Origin: Clostridium acetobutylicum ATCC 824
GTDB lineage: Bacteria > Bacillota > Clostridia > Clostridiales > Clostridiaceae
DNA: 64,000 nucleotides
Assembly (NCBI RefSeq): GCF_000008765.1
Contig: NC_003030.1
Coordinates: 3,382,001 to 3,446,000 of the forward strand
Direction: 5' to 3'
The translations under genes were made by a program, and so were the position numbers. Positions 8,384-17,965 of this stretch are shown one piece after another (position 1 is the stretch's first letter; each line of letters starts with the position of its first letter). The notes beneath the pieces are model-generated. The model was not told the DNA's origin. It ran no database searches and saw nothing but the letters and a program-made list of their open reading frames with translations.

Positions 8384-9418
8384 ATGATAAAAAATTTTAA
8401 AACGATATTAATTATTGCAAATGTATTTATAGGCACCATAGTTGGTGCGGGTTTAGCTTCAGGACAGGAAATATTTCAGTTTTTCGCTTCTTATGGCTAC
8501 AACAGTTTTTTCGGCTTAGCCTTATGCACTGTAATATACATAATGGTTGGATTTGTAATATTAACACTAGGCAAGAAATTCAATCTTCATTCCTATAACG
8601 ACATAATATCCGTCGTAAGTCCTGGGATACTTGGAAAGATAATAAATCTTCTCACAAGTTTCTTTATGGTAATGAGCTGCTCCATAATACTCGCTGGTAG
8701 TGGTTCTCTTCTTAATGAATACTTTAACATTCCAAAATGGGTTGGAATTATATTTATGCTGATTATATCAATAGTAATAACTTTAAAGAATACAGAAGGC
8801 TTAATTAAGGTCAATTCTTTTATAGTACCACTATTGATAACGGTAATAGTAACTATCTTTTGTTTGTATTTTTTTACTTCAAAGGGCTTTTTGTACAACC
8901 CTCTTCCTTTAAAAAAGGGTTCTTGGCTATTATCAAGTTTATTATATGGAGGTTTTAACATACTATGCTGTTCTGGTGTTCTTGTTCCTCTTAGCTCTGA
9001 GAGAGATTTTAGTCTTAAAAATCTCTTTTTAGGTGTTTGCCTAGGATCAATAATACTAACAGCAATCTCCTCTATGATAAATTATTTACTGATTGCAAAT
9101 ATTCCATATATATTTAAATATGAAATACCACTTCTTTATGTAGCTAGCAGTTTTAGCAAGATAATTCAGCTACTACTGCTTGTAATAATTTGGTGTGAAA
9201 TGCTATCTACAGAGGTATCTGATATCTACAGTATAGCTAAAACTCTAGAAAGTTTATTTAATTTTTCTTATATAAAATCTACAGCTATAATTCTAGTAAT
9301 TGTTTTGCCTGTATCTCAAATAGGTTTTAAAAATTTAATAACAGTCTTATACCCAGCCTTCGGATGTATAGGTATAATATTTATGGTACAATGTATTTAT
9401 TTCTATATAAAACATTAG
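8384..9418 (+). CDS. YkvI-like membrane transporter
   Basis: 344 residues from the ATG at 8384, preceded by GGGGG at the right distance. The protein is almost entirely hydrophobic with about ten transmembrane segments. The N-terminal GTIVGAGLASGQEIFQFF is typical of the YkvI family, a branch of the amino-acid/cation transporter fold with the unwound first helix around GAGLASGQE. The substrate is unknown. The following gene starts 18 bases downstream and is probably co-transcribed; it has no obvious functional link to transport. Confidence 0.8.
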   Translation: MIKNFKTILIIANVFIGTIVGAGLASGQEIFQFFASYGYNSFFGLALCTVIYIMVGFVILTLGKKFNLHSYNDIISVVSPGILGKIINLLTSFFMVMSCSIILAGSGSLLNEYFNIPKWVGIIFMLIISIVITLKNTEGLIKVNSFIVPLLITVIVTIFCLYFFTSKGFLYNPLPLKKGSWLLSSLLYGGFNILCCSGVLVPLSSERDFSLKNLFLGVCLGSIILTAISSMINYLLIANIPYIFKYEIPLLYVASSFSKIIQLLLLVIIWCEMLSTEVSDIYSIAKTLESLFNFSYIKSTAIILVIVLPVSQIGFKNLITVLYPAFGCIGIIFMVQCIYFYIKH

Positions 9419-9436
9419 AGGGAAGTGTTTTTATAA

Positions 9437-10333
9437 ATGGATTCACTAAAGAATTGTACGCTGTGCGCTAGAAAATGCGGCGTTAATAGATTAGAAAATA
9501 AAAAAGGTTTTTGTTTATCAAGTGACAAGGTTAAAATTGCAAGAGTTTCTCTTCACGCCTGGGAAGAGCCTTGCATATCCGGTAAAAATGGTTCTGGTAC
9601 GGTGTTCTTTTCTAACTGTACACTAAGATGTGTGTTTTGCCAAAATCATGAGATTAGCTCTGAGGGAACAGGAAAAGAAGTTTCAATAGAACGCTTAAGT
9701 GATATTTTCTTAGAACAGCAAAATCGAGGTGCACACAACATTAATCTCGTAACGCCAACTCATTATGTACCTCAGATAATAGAGGCTATAAAAATGGCTA
9801 AATCAAAAGGACTTACTCTACCTATTTTATATAATTCAAATGGTTATGTTAATAGAGAAACTATAAAGCTTCTTGATGGATACATAGATGTATATCTGCC
9901 GGATTTGAAATATTTTAATGATAAATACGCCATTAAATACTCAAAGGCTCCAAACTACTTTAATGTAGCCTCTAACGCTATACAAGAAATGTTTAATCAA
10001 GTAGGCACGCCTGTATTTGATGAAAATGGTTTAATAAAAAAAGGAGTTATAATAAGACATCTAATGCTGCCGGGACTATTATTTGATTCTAAAAAGGTAA
10101 TGGATTTTATATACAATACTTTTGGAAATTCAGTTTATGTTAGCATTATGAATCAGTACACTCCTACCTTTAAAGCTGAAAATTACCCAGAAATTAATAA
10201 ACCTTTACACCCAAAACATTATGATGCCCTTATAGATTATTGCCTGTCTATAGGCATAGAAAATGGCTTTATACAGGATACTGGAACAAATTCCGAAAGC
10301 TTTATACCTGAATTTGATTTGAGAAATTGCTAA
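9437..10333 (+). CDS. PflX-type radical SAM protein (PFL-activase-like)
   Basis: 298 residues. The radical SAM cluster motif CTLRCVFCQNHEIS (CxxxCxxC) sits near residue 56, following a Cys-rich N-terminus (CTLCARKCGVNR) that could hold another metal. Motifs TPTHYVPQI and YNSNGYVNRETI match the COG1313/PflX group, related to pyruvate formate-lyase activating enzymes. The activation target is unknown because no glycyl-radical enzyme gene lies nearby. It shares a transcript with the upstream transporter and ends at a bidirectional terminator. Confidence 0.85.
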   Translation: MDSLKNCTLCARKCGVNRLENKKGFCLSSDKVKIARVSLHAWEEPCISGKNGSGTVFFSNCTLRCVFCQNHEISSEGTGKEVSIERLSDIFLEQQNRGAHNINLVTPTHYVPQIIEAIKMAKSKGLTLPILYNSNGYVNRETIKLLDGYIDVYLPDLKYFNDKYAIKYSKAPNYFNVASNAIQEMFNQVGTPVFDENGLIKKGVIIRHLMLPGLLFDSKKVMDFIYNTFGNSVYVSIMNQYTPTFKAENYPEINKPLHPKHYDALIDYCLSIGIENGFIQDTGTNSESFIPEFDLRNC

Positions 10334-10374
10334 AAAAACAGGAGAAGGTTTAATCTAACTTCTCCTGTTTTTTT
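10332..10374. terminator. Bidirectional terminator between convergent genes
   Basis: Sixteen-base arms 10332-10347 and 10359-10374 (ACAGGAGAAG core) with A7 and T7 flanks serve both the PflX-type gene (plus) and the H-NOX chemoreceptor gene (minus). Confidence 0.85.
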
Positions 10375-10426
10375 ATATACTTTTCACAGCTTTAAGTTCA
10401 AATATCATATAACTCACTGAAATGCC

Positions 10427-12226
10427 CTAAATTTTATATCTCTTCAAATCATTTCTGAAGTTCTCTGCTATCTCTTTAAATTCCCCTATCTTATTTGTTA
10501 ATTTTGCTATTTCTGCTGCGTAAGTTGTTACACTAGCACTTACTTCTTCTGATGAAGCGGAATTTTCTTCTGCTATTGATGCAAGTGTCTCCATCTTATC
10601 GTAAATTTGAGATATTGACTCAGCTTCTTTATTTAACTCTGTAACTGTACTTATCATCGCGTTGGATACTTCTTTAGCTGATACATTTGCGTCCTTGCTC
10701 AATTCTCTTACATTTTTAAGCGTTGATATTTCACCTTCGAGCACTCCATATTGTGTTTCAATTCTGCTAACAAGCTCATTTATATTTACTACAAACTGTT
10801 CAAGGTTACTATTAATGTTTTGCACTGCTCCTTTAGTCTGCTCTGCCAGTTCTCTTACTTCTTCTGCTACCACTGAGAAACCTCGTCCTGCTTCTCCCGC
10901 ACGAGCTGCCTCTATTGACGCATTTAAAGCTAGTAAATTAGTTTGATCAGATATTTCAGAAACTATTGAAACTATACTCGTTATATCCTTAGCCTTATTT
11001 GAAAGTTCTTGTCCCTTATCCTTAACTATTTTAAATTCATCAATACTTCTTGTGATGTTTTTACTTGTAGCATCAACACTTTCATAGCTCTTGTCTATCT
11101 TTCCTATAGTCTTTTCTAGTTGAACCTTGTTTTGATTCTCAACATCTACCACTCTTTTTAATCCATTTATATTGTCATTGAGTACAGCTACGCTTGTTTG
11201 AGTGTTATCAGCTTGACTTACAGCACCATCTGCAACCTGCTCAACTACCTCTGATATCTCTCTTGAAGTACTATCCATAGCTTTTGTTATAGTATTTATA
11301 CTTTCAACAAATGTGTTCATTTCATCAGTAAGTCCTTTAAAGCCTACAAAATCCTTAGTCATTTCCTTACTATATTCCTTAAGTTCTGAATATATATCCT
11401 CCCAAAAATCGGAGGTTTCTATATCTCCATCAACTGAAAACTCGTGCTGCCTTAAATTATTTATCTCTTCTTTTATGATCCTTAAAGGTCCCATTAAAAA
11501 TGTTGATACTATAAGTGCTGCTAAAGCTTCTATTACTGAACACACCAATGCTTTCACAACATTATCTAATCCTAATATAGGTAAAAAAGTTATTATTCCA
11601 ATTACAAGCGTAAACATTGATATCTTAACAGGAATGCTTTTTATAAATCCAAGTGATAATAATTTGTTTATTTTAAAGGATTTCTTATAATATATGTCCT
11701 TATCGAAGGTAAATTTAAGAACAACACTTTCTTTTGTTTTTTCTACCTCTTCAATTTCAATTTTCTCATTAAAATGATTAGCACTACCTTTTATAAGTCC
11801 TTTTAAGTAATCAAACATTCCTCTTTTAGACCTATATGTAAAGATTGCTTCTCTCTTAGATATTGGTTTTATCAATATAAGAGGTGGCTTAGCTCCTGGA
11901 AACTTTTTAGTCATAACCACGTGCACATCAAACATAGATTTAAAAAAGGAATATAAATTTTCATGTTCAAAGAAAGCGGGAAAATCTTTGTGAAAGGCAA
12001 TTACATTATCCTCACCTATCTTTTCCCATATTATGCTTTTCTCCTCATTAACCTTCTTTGATATATCTTCAATAAAATTATTTACTTTGCTATCTTCAAC
12101 ATCTTCAAATGGAGAAAATATCTTTTTTCTTTCAAAGCCAACTTTTTCAAGTGCATTTTCTACTACAGTTTCACCATATAATCTTTTGCAGGTTTTTACC
12201 CATGTTCCTACTACTGTTCCCTTCAT
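10427..12226 (-). CDS. Methyl-accepting chemotaxis protein with N-terminal H-NOX heme domain
   Basis: 599 residues. Residues 1-182 form an H-NOX gas-sensing heme domain: proximal His102 (VHVVMTKK), Pro115 (GAKPP) and the heme-propionate motif Tyr131-x-Ser133-x-Arg135 (YRSKR) all fall at the canonical positions. Tyr140 (GMFDY) matches the distal Tyr that stabilises bound O2 in the Thermoanaerobacter H-NOX. Two membrane segments follow (about 200-219 and 225-246), then a coiled-coil signalling domain with the receptor hairpin [20 protein letters not shown] near 430-450. The heme domain precedes the membrane anchor, so gas is sensed in the cytoplasm and the signal passes to CheA/CheW. The predicted role is aerotaxis, probably O2 avoidance. 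A promoter and leader hairpin lie upstream. Confidence 0.95.
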   Translation of the reverse strand: MKGTVVGTWVKTCKRLYGETVVENALEKVGFERKKIFSPFEDVEDSKVNNFIEDISKKVNEEKSIIWEKIGEDNVIAFHKDFPAFFEHENLYSFFKSMFDVHVVMTKKFPGAKPPLILIKPISKREAIFTYRSKRGMFDYLKGLIKGSANHFNEKIEIEEVEKTKESVVLKFTFDKDIYYKKSFKINKLLSLGFIKSIPVKISMFTLVIGIITFLPILGLDNVVKALVCSVIEALAALIVSTFLMGPLRIIKEEINNLRQHEFSVDGDIETSDFWEDIYSELKEYSKEMTKDFVGFKGLTDEMNTFVESINTITKAMDSTSREISEVVEQVADGAVSQADNTQTSVAVLNDNINGLKRVVDVENQNKVQLEKTIGKIDKSYESVDATSKNITRSIDEFKIVKDKGQELSNKAKDITSIVSIVSEISDQTNLLALNASIEAARAGEAGRGFSVVAEEVRELAEQTKGAVQNINSNLEQFVVNINELVSRIETQYGVLEGEISTLKNVRELSKDANVSAKEVSNAMISTVTELNKEAESISQIYDKMETLASIAEENSASSEEVSASVTTYAAEIAKLTNKIGEFKEIAENFRNDLKRYKI

Positions 12227-12242
12227 CTTCTCATTCTCCCTT

Positions 12243-12265
12243 CATAGAAAACTTAAGTTTCTATG
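12243..12265 (-). promoter_or_regulatory. Inverted repeat at the 5' end of the chemoreceptor transcript
   Basis: CATAGAAA and TTTCTATG arms flank ACTTAAG. The repeat lies about 6-28 bases after the -10 box, so it is either a 5'-end stabilising hairpin or an operator. Confidence 0.4.
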
Positions 12266-12270
12266 ATAAT

Positions 12271-12299
12271 ATTATACAGCATGCAATGGTTTTTGTTAA
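12271..12299 (-). promoter_or_regulatory. Sigma-A-type promoter of the H-NOX chemoreceptor
   Basis: On the minus strand TTAACA (12294-12299) and TATAAT (12271-12276) are separated by 17 bases. There is no sign of the flagellar sigma-D consensus. Confidence 0.65.
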
Positions 12300-12330
12300 G
12301 TATTCTTTTGTAAGAAATAATGATTATTAT

Positions 12331-13644
12331 TTACAGCTGTGGATAATCTATATAAGGAACAGGTCTATCTGGGTATGCTATTGGTGGATAAAAGATTCCT
12401 TCCTCTTCAAAGTCTTCTCCTCTAAGTTCTGCTATTTTAGTTACTGCAACATATATATCCGAGATTCTATACCATGTACCATAATCTACAACACCTGTAA
12501 CTGGAATATTAAATATCCTTTGAAATGCTTGAACTGAGTTTCTAGTTTCAGTGCCAAAGGTACTTGTAACAGCAACCTTAGGAATAGCAGAGTAATTATT
12601 TGAGATTCTATTCAAATAAGTCTGTATAGTTCTAACAGGAATTCCCGTAGATCCAACTCTTAACGCATAACCTGGATAAGACATAGGTATACCTTGCACC
12701 TTTTGAGCTGTAGCAAATTGAACTTCGGAACCATAAAAACTTCTTATTATTTGTGGAGCAGTCTTTCCTTGATCACCTAAATACTTACTTCCCCACTGTG
12801 TAAGCCATCCAGGACATTGTACATTCTTTCCATCACAAAATTGTGTTAATAGTGGTTGTTTCCTTCCTGGAAGCTTAATATAAGTTGTAAATATATCATC
12901 TACTATATTACTTATATTTTTATATATATTTCTTCCAAAACTGAAGGCCTGATCAAAGGCTGTTGAGTTTGTTATTGTAAAATCCTTTCCCTTACCCCTG
13001 TACCATTCAGTGTAAACTCTATTCAACACAAAGGATATTATACATAAAGCATTAGCTCTTATTGTACTATCTGACCAGGTTGAAAATATCTCAGAGGAAC
13101 ATACATTTTTTATATAATCTATAAACCTTACAGTATAATTTGGTGCAGATGAATCTGGTGGACCTGCATGCACAACAATATATTGAGGTACTTCTGGTTC
13201 TGGAAGTACAACAAAGCCACTTGGTCCCGATGGTGCTGGTTTTTCTGGAGCCTCTGGTATTTTTGGTGGATATTTTCCCACTTGTACATTAGGTTGTATT
13301 TCAATTATTATTTGTTGTCTTTGGGCTGTACCAGTCAAATTAGCATTTTGAAGTGCTACTCTGTCTGGCATAACCTGACACCCTTTTATCAGCTGTGAAT
13401 TTAAATTTGCAGCATCAATTCTTATGTCATAAAGTCCATATGGAATTTGATCCGTTGGACGCATCGAATATTCTATTGGTGGTGTATCTAATTCAATTTC
13501 TTGTGTAAGTCCTGAGCTGTCTGTATTAAGCTCTATATTCTTTGTTGAGGTTCCAGTAGTAGGTGTTATTGTAACCTTTGACTTACTTACTGGTGTATAA
13601 TTATCTCCTCGAAATACTTGAACTTGCAATCTACCCTTAGCCAT
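12331..13644 (-). CDS. sleC: Spore cortex-lytic enzyme SleC (pro-enzyme)
   Basis: 437 residues with an AAGGATGG ribosome-binding site. The layout matches clostridial SleC: a beta-rich prodomain (1 to about 145), a linker leading into VLPEPEVPQYIVVH at about 147-160 where the Csp protease is expected to cleave, a SpoIID-like lytic domain (IRANALCIISFVLNRVYTEW near 195-214) and a C-terminal peptidoglycan-binding domain (LRVGSTGIPVRTIQTYLN near 328). SleC is a cortex-specific lytic transglycosylase stored inactive in the spore and activated in germination. The double-subtilase Csp gene lies 62 bases upstream on the same strand, which supports the assignment. Confidence 0.9.
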   Translation of the reverse strand: MAKGRLQVQVFRGDNYTPVSKSKVTITPTTGTSTKNIELNTDSSGLTQEIELDTPPIEYSMRPTDQIPYGLYDIRIDAANLNSQLIKGCQVMPDRVALQNANLTGTAQRQQIIIEIQPNVQVGKYPPKIPEAPEKPAPSGPSGFVVLPEPEVPQYIVVHAGPPDSSAPNYTVRFIDYIKNVCSSEIFSTWSDSTIRANALCIISFVLNRVYTEWYRGKGKDFTITNSTAFDQAFSFGRNIYKNISNIVDDIFTTYIKLPGRKQPLLTQFCDGKNVQCPGWLTQWGSKYLGDQGKTAPQIIRSFYGSEVQFATAQKVQGIPMSYPGYALRVGSTGIPVRTIQTYLNRISNNYSAIPKVAVTSTFGTETRNSVQAFQRIFNIPVTGVVDYGTWYRISDIYVAVTKIAELRGEDFEEEGIFYPPIAYPDRPVPYIDYPQL

Positions 13645-13706
13645 AATAATCCATCCTTATAAAAACTATTCATTATATTTAATATTCATCTACTATACTT
13701 TTATTA

Positions 13707-16700
13707 CTACTTTATAAAAAACTTTCTGATTTCTTTAGGTATTCTTACAAACACCCCTCTTCTTTTACTCCTCATCCTTTCAAAAACTCCACTTAAATCT
13801 AACAAGCCATAACCAGTTTCACGATTTGGGTAAACTTCCCCTTCTCTTCTATTTGCGCCTCTTATTAAATAAGTCTTTATTTTTGTTGAATATAATGTTC
13901 TATCATTTCCATCAACTATTCCCCACTGAAGCATTAAAATAACTGCTCCTGCAAGTACCGCTGCAGCAGGACTACTTCCTGTAAGCGTTACTGGCTGACC
14001 ATCACCATCAACTGTTGGCACCATGTATCCACCAGCCGCAATTATTGGTGATATCCTATTATCTCTCGTATATCCTCTTCCTGAAGAAGACATTAAGGTA
14101 TTATTATCCTGATTATAATAACTACAGGCTATTACGCTCTGACTGGTTGACGGTACCGTTAAGGTTATATACTGAGATGGATTTAGAAATTCTGTTCCTT
14201 CCTCTAAAAGCACCTTCTGAGGAAGCCATGCATTATATTGACCATTCTGTACATACTCACCTGTTAGATTTAATTTCCATATTCCCGGCTTTATATCTTG
14301 TATATATACTCTTATAAGCTCATCTCCCGTTAAAGCTTCTGGAAAATGGTATTCTACTGTAACTGTACTCCCTTCATACACAAGCCTAGTTACACTTGGT
14401 CCTTTATACTTAGGTGGAATCTTTTCCACAATCTCACCTGATGGTGAAGTTATACTTATTGAAACCCTATCAGGACTGTTAATCCATATATTAATGGGAA
14501 GATTCTTTTGGTTTTGCCCTGATTTAACCTCGATAACATTTACATCATTAGTATTTCTTAGAGTTCCTGAGGTATGAGTGTTCGTATCCCCTTCATTTCC
14601 AGCTCCACATACCACTGCAACTCCTCTTACTCTTGAAATTTGATCTATATATCTCTCTATAAGAGTATTACCGTCATGTCCTCCTTCATTAGTTCCAAGT
14701 GGTATATAAATAACAATAGGCATATTTACCTTATGAGCATAATCATATAAATACTTTATGCCCTGAATTATAGAGCTACTAGCATATACAGGACATTTAG
14801 GATTTGAAACTCCATTTCTCTCAAGAGTAACTCTTTTGGGTGGAATAAGCTTAACTACAGCAAAGCTACAATCTGGAGCTGCCCCAACATATTTGCCTCT
14901 TCCCCCTATTATTCCAGCAAGCTTTGTGCCATGACTGTTTTCATCTTTAAAATTCACCTTACTATAAGGATCTCCGTTATTTTTCTTAAGTGCAATTGCC
15001 GCATTTATATCCGCAGCGGAGTATTCTCTTCCATAGTTTACATTAGTATTGTTAGTGTCATTTGTTGCCGTTTGATCCCACACAGTCATAATCCTAGTTG
15101 TATTATCCTCATACATAAATTCACTACTCATATAGTCCATTCCTGTATCTATAATTCCTGCAATAACACCTTTTCCTGTAAGTGTTAGGTAAGGATTATC
15201 ATGAAATTTATTTATATTTGCAGTATCCAAAGGAGATAAAGCACACAAGCTGTACAAAGCTGGAATCTCATAATATAAAATTTCGGGAATAGCCCTTAAA
15301 AGTTCATCTATTCTGTTTTCCTGCACACTTACAACATAATAATTATCGCCTATTGGAAATGCACAGGCATAATCAATCTTTGACATTTTTTGCATAATAT
15401 CACTATCTGCTTCTACCGTAATATTTAAATAATCTGGTCTTAAATACACATTTGCACATGTCTTTATTGTTTGCCTTAATTCTTTTTCTCCACGAGTTAC
15501 AGCTAGATTAAGTGCATTACTAATGCATACTGCACCATAGCCAAAAGATGGGTTTGGATACGTAATGTCCTCCCTATCTTTCTTTGCTCCATTAAGTAAA
15601 TAGTACTTTAATCTGTCTCCATATAAATATATATCTTTTTTAAGAACTATACCCCATTGCATTAAAAGAGCACAAATTCCTGATACAGTAGGAGACGCCA
15701 TAGAAGTTCCTGAAAGAGCATCATAGCCTCCTCCAGGAGTTGAAGATTCTATATTTTCTCCTGGTGCTATAACATCAGGTTTTATAGGATTTCCTGTTTC
15801 TCTTCCTCTTCCAGAAAAGCTTGATATTGCACCAGTTAAATAATTATAACTCCCAACTGTTACAGCATCTCTTACAGTTCCTGGTATTCCTAAAGTATCA
15901 TATACATTAGGTCTTAAAAATCTTGTTTTTGGATTTAGTCCTTCCGTTACAGGCATCCAAATATCATAATTCCCAACGGTTTTAGATCTTTTAGTTATTG
16001 TTATCATCCATGTACCTGTAGTGAGTATCTCATTATCTGATACCAAATTTATTAAAATTTCTCCATTCAAACTAAAAGGTTTAGGGCCACTGTAATATAT
16101 AAAATATCTGTCATTTTGTATACGCCCTTCGTTGTAACCTTCTTTTATGTTAATTACTCCTGTGGATACATTTGCTGGATTTTTAACTTCCACAGCTATG
16201 TCCTGTGTAAAACTTTTATAAAGCTGAAGAATTATACTTCTCTCTCCTTCGGCTATATTCATAGATATAGTTTGACTTTCCCTAAGTACCCCTCCTACAT
16301 GATGTCCCATATCTCCTTCATTTCCTGCCGAAATCACAAAACTTATTTTCTCAAGTAAACATATATTTTCTATATATTGTTCAAGAAGACTTGTTCCGTC
16401 GTGGGCACCATCATTAGTGCTAAAACTTAAATTTATTACAAGCGGCATATTCATAGAGTTTGCTCTATCCACTAGAAATTTTACTCCACGCATAAGCTGT
16501 GTACTTTTTCCATAGGCTGTCTTACCCTCTCCAGTCATTTTCACCATAGCTATATTACTTTCATAAGCAGGTCCAAAATATCTTCTATCTATATTTCCTC
16601 CACCGCAAGCTATTCCCGCTACATGTGTTCCATGTCCTAATTGATCTCTTTCTGGAACTATTGAAGCTGGATTATTTGATTTAATAGCCCTATTTATATC

Positions 16701-17183
16701 ATTATTATTCCAAACCTTTCCGCCCATGCTTAAATCGTATATATATAAGATTCTACTCGTACCATCCTTATTCATAAATGTAGGATGCGTATAATCTATT
16801 CCTGAATCTATAAATCCAACAAGCACTCCTTTACCTGTAAGGTTATAAACATTCCAAGCACTTTCTACGCAACTAGCCGTATTTGCAGGCATAAAATCAG
16901 CATATAGATTTTTAGGCAGCTCTACATACTCAATTTGAGTTATCTCATTTAGTCTATTAAGATTACTTATAGGAATAGTTACAATTCCAAAACCAAAGCC
17001 TAAATCCTCAAAGCTTCCTCCTAAATTATCCACAGAACTTTTTAAATTGGCCGGATTATCCACAAATTTAATAACAACCTCAATGTTTTGGGCACCATTA
17101 ATGTTCTTAAGTGTTAATAACTTATTTTTTACGTTTTCCGGAACATTATAAAATAAGTCTAGAAATGCATCATTCTTACTCGT
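13707..17183 (-). CDS. Fused two-domain Csp germination protease (CspBA-like), probable ACG start
   Basis: Two subtilisin-like domains are joined in one chain. Counting from the GTG at 17063, the first triad is Asp86 (FIDSGIDYTHP), His144 (GHGTHVAG) and Ser454 (SGTSMASP). The second is Asp639 (IIDTGMDY), His711 (NSHGTKLAG) and Ser1031 (TGSSPAAA), so both appear complete. Csp proteases activate SleC during spore germination, and sleC is the next gene. The reading frame stays open for 40 codons upstream of the GTG. It continues propeptide-like sequence (NIEVVIKFVDNPANL) to an ACG at 17183 placed 7 bases after GGGGG. An in-frame TAG lies just upstream and no ATG, GTG or TTG lies between. ACG initiation, or an ATG mutated to ACG, is the best reading; the minimum certain CDS is 13707-17063. 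Confidence 0.85.
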   Translation of the reverse strand, partial: TSKNDAFLDLFYNVPENVKNKLLTLKNINGAQNIEVVIKFVDNPANLKSSVDNLGGSFEDLGFGFGIVTIPISNLNRLNEITQIEYVELPKNLYADFMPANTASCVESAWNVYNLTGKGVLVGFIDSGIDYTHPTFMNKDGTSRILYIYDLSMGGKVWNNNDINRAIKSNNPASIVPERDQLGHGTHVAGIACGGGNIDRRYFGPAYESNIAMVKMTGEGKTAYGKSTQLMRGVKFLVDRANSMNMPLVINLSFSTNDGAHDGTSLLEQYIENICLLEKISFVISAGNEGDMGHHVGGVLRESQTISMNIAEGERSIILQLYKSFTQDIAVEVKNPANVSTGVINIKEGYNEGRIQNDRYFIYYSGPKPFSLNGEILINLVSDNEILTTGTWMITITKRSKTVGNYDIWMPVTEGLNPKTRFLRPNVYDTLGIPGTVRDAVTVGSYNYLTGAISSFSGRGRETGNPIKPDVIAPGENIESSTPGGGYDALSGTSMASPTVSGICALLMQWGIVLKKDIYLYGDRLKYYLLNGAKKDREDITYPNPSFGYGAVCISNALNLAVTRGEKELRQTIKTCANVYLRPDYLNITVEADSDIMQKMSKIDYACAFPIGDNYYVVSVQENRIDELLRAIPEILYYEIPALYSLCALSPLDTANINKFHDNPYLTLTGKGVIAGIIDTGMDYMSSEFMYEDNTTRIMTVWDQTATNDTNNTNVNYGREYSAADINAAIALKKNNGDPYSKVNFKDENSHGTKLAGIIGGRGKYVGAAPDCSFAVVKLIPPKRVTLERNGVSNPKCPVYASSSIIQGIKYLYDYAHKVNMPIVIYIPLGTNEGGHDGNTLIERYIDQISRVRGVAVVCGAGNEGDTNTHTSGTLRNTNDVNVIEVKSGQNQKNLPINIWINSPDRVSISITSPSGEIVEKIPPKYKGPSVTRLVYEGSTVTVEYHFPEALTGDELIRVYIQDIKPGIWKLNLTGEYVQNGQYNAWLPQKVLLEEGTEFLNPSQYITLTVPSTSQSVIACSYYNQDNNTLMSSSGRGYTRDNRISPIIAAGGYMVPTVDGDGQPVTLTGSSPAAAVLAGAVILMLQWGIVDGNDRTLYSTKIKTYLIRGANRREGEVYPNRETGYGLLDLSGVFERMRSKRRGVFVRIPKEIRKFFIK

Positions 17184-17240
17184 AAAAATACCCCCAAAAA
17201 AGTATATCTATAAAGTATATGCCTATTAACATAAAAAGGT

Positions 17241-17271
17241 GCCGAAAAGCTTATAATCTTTTCGGCTTTTT
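17241..17271 (-). terminator. Terminator of the 17275-17826 gene
   Basis: Perfect GCCGAAAAG/CTTTTCGGC arms (17241-17249, 17258-17266). On the minus strand ACCTTTTT follows; a T run is also present on the plus side. Confidence 0.75.
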
Positions 17272-17274
17272 AAA

Positions 17275-17826
17275 TCATTTAAACACTCTTATAGAATTCA
17301 CAACCTGTGGCAATTCTGAATGCATTTTCATGAAATCTTTAAAATTAGGATCAGTTTCTGCAATGGTTAAACCAGTAGGTCCTCCAACAAAGTATTCATT
17401 GCCTCCAACATTAATCACATTTTTTCCATCTATAGTATCCCAACACTGACTCTTGAAATCTGGAGAATTTCTACAGATGATTAAAAGTAATCCTGAGCCC
17501 TTTTGTCCCTTAAAATTAATATCTAATCGATTGAAACTCTCTGATACAGAATACTTTCCACTCCAATCCTGTGGAAATGTAATAACTATACCTAAAGCTT
17601 TACTAACATAAAAATTTGATTTGTCATAAGCATCATTCTTCTTTACTGTTGTAATATTCATTTTAGTAATTTCATGTGCTACTTGTAACGATTGTGCTTG
17701 TGATACATTAAAACTATTATCCTTGTATAAATCCATTTTCATAAATCCTACAGCTGCAACTAAAACTATTAATATTACTGAACCTATGCTATACATAAAT
17801 CTTCTGTTCTTAAAATTACCATTCAT
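17275..17826 (-). CDS. Membrane-anchored protein of unknown function
   Basis: 183 residues from the ATG at 17826 with AAGGAG nine bases upstream; an in-frame TTG seven codons earlier overlaps that site. One N-terminal hydrophobic segment (MYSIGSVILIVLVAAVGF, about residues 11-28) anchors or exports the protein. The outer part has ITFPQDWSGKYSV, a pattern seen in small surface domains that start with a Trp/Gly strand, but I do not recognise the family. It lies between spore germination genes and an XRE regulator, with its own terminator. Confidence 0.55.
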   Translation of the reverse strand: MNGNFKNRRFMYSIGSVILIVLVAAVGFMKMDLYKDNSFNVSQAQSLQVAHEITKMNITTVKKNDAYDKSNFYVSKALGIVITFPQDWSGKYSVSESFNRLDINFKGQKGSGLLLIICRNSPDFKSQCWDTIDGKNVINVGGNEYFVGGPTGLTIAETDPNFKDFMKMHSELPQVVNSIRVFK

Positions 17827-17920
17827 AATTATTCTCCTTTTATACAACTTTTATCATAGAATTTATTCTTACACCTTTAATATTTTCATATTTTAAAATT
17901 TTTATAGGTATTATGAAAAT

Positions 17921-17965
17921 AAAAATGGGCATTAGCTATTTTTATTAGCTAATGCCCATTTTTTG
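17921..17965 (-). terminator. Terminator of the XRE/LexA-like regulator gene
   Basis: Perfect 15-base arms 17924-17938 and 17946-17960 (AATGGGCATTAGCTA and its complement) flanked by A and T runs. The stop codon of the regulator lies right beside it. Confidence 0.8.

Noticed and set aside
12109-12537. 142-residue plus-strand ORF across the SleC-chemoreceptor gap
   Set aside because: It overlaps two convincing minus-strand genes, has low-complexity composition and no ribosome-binding site.
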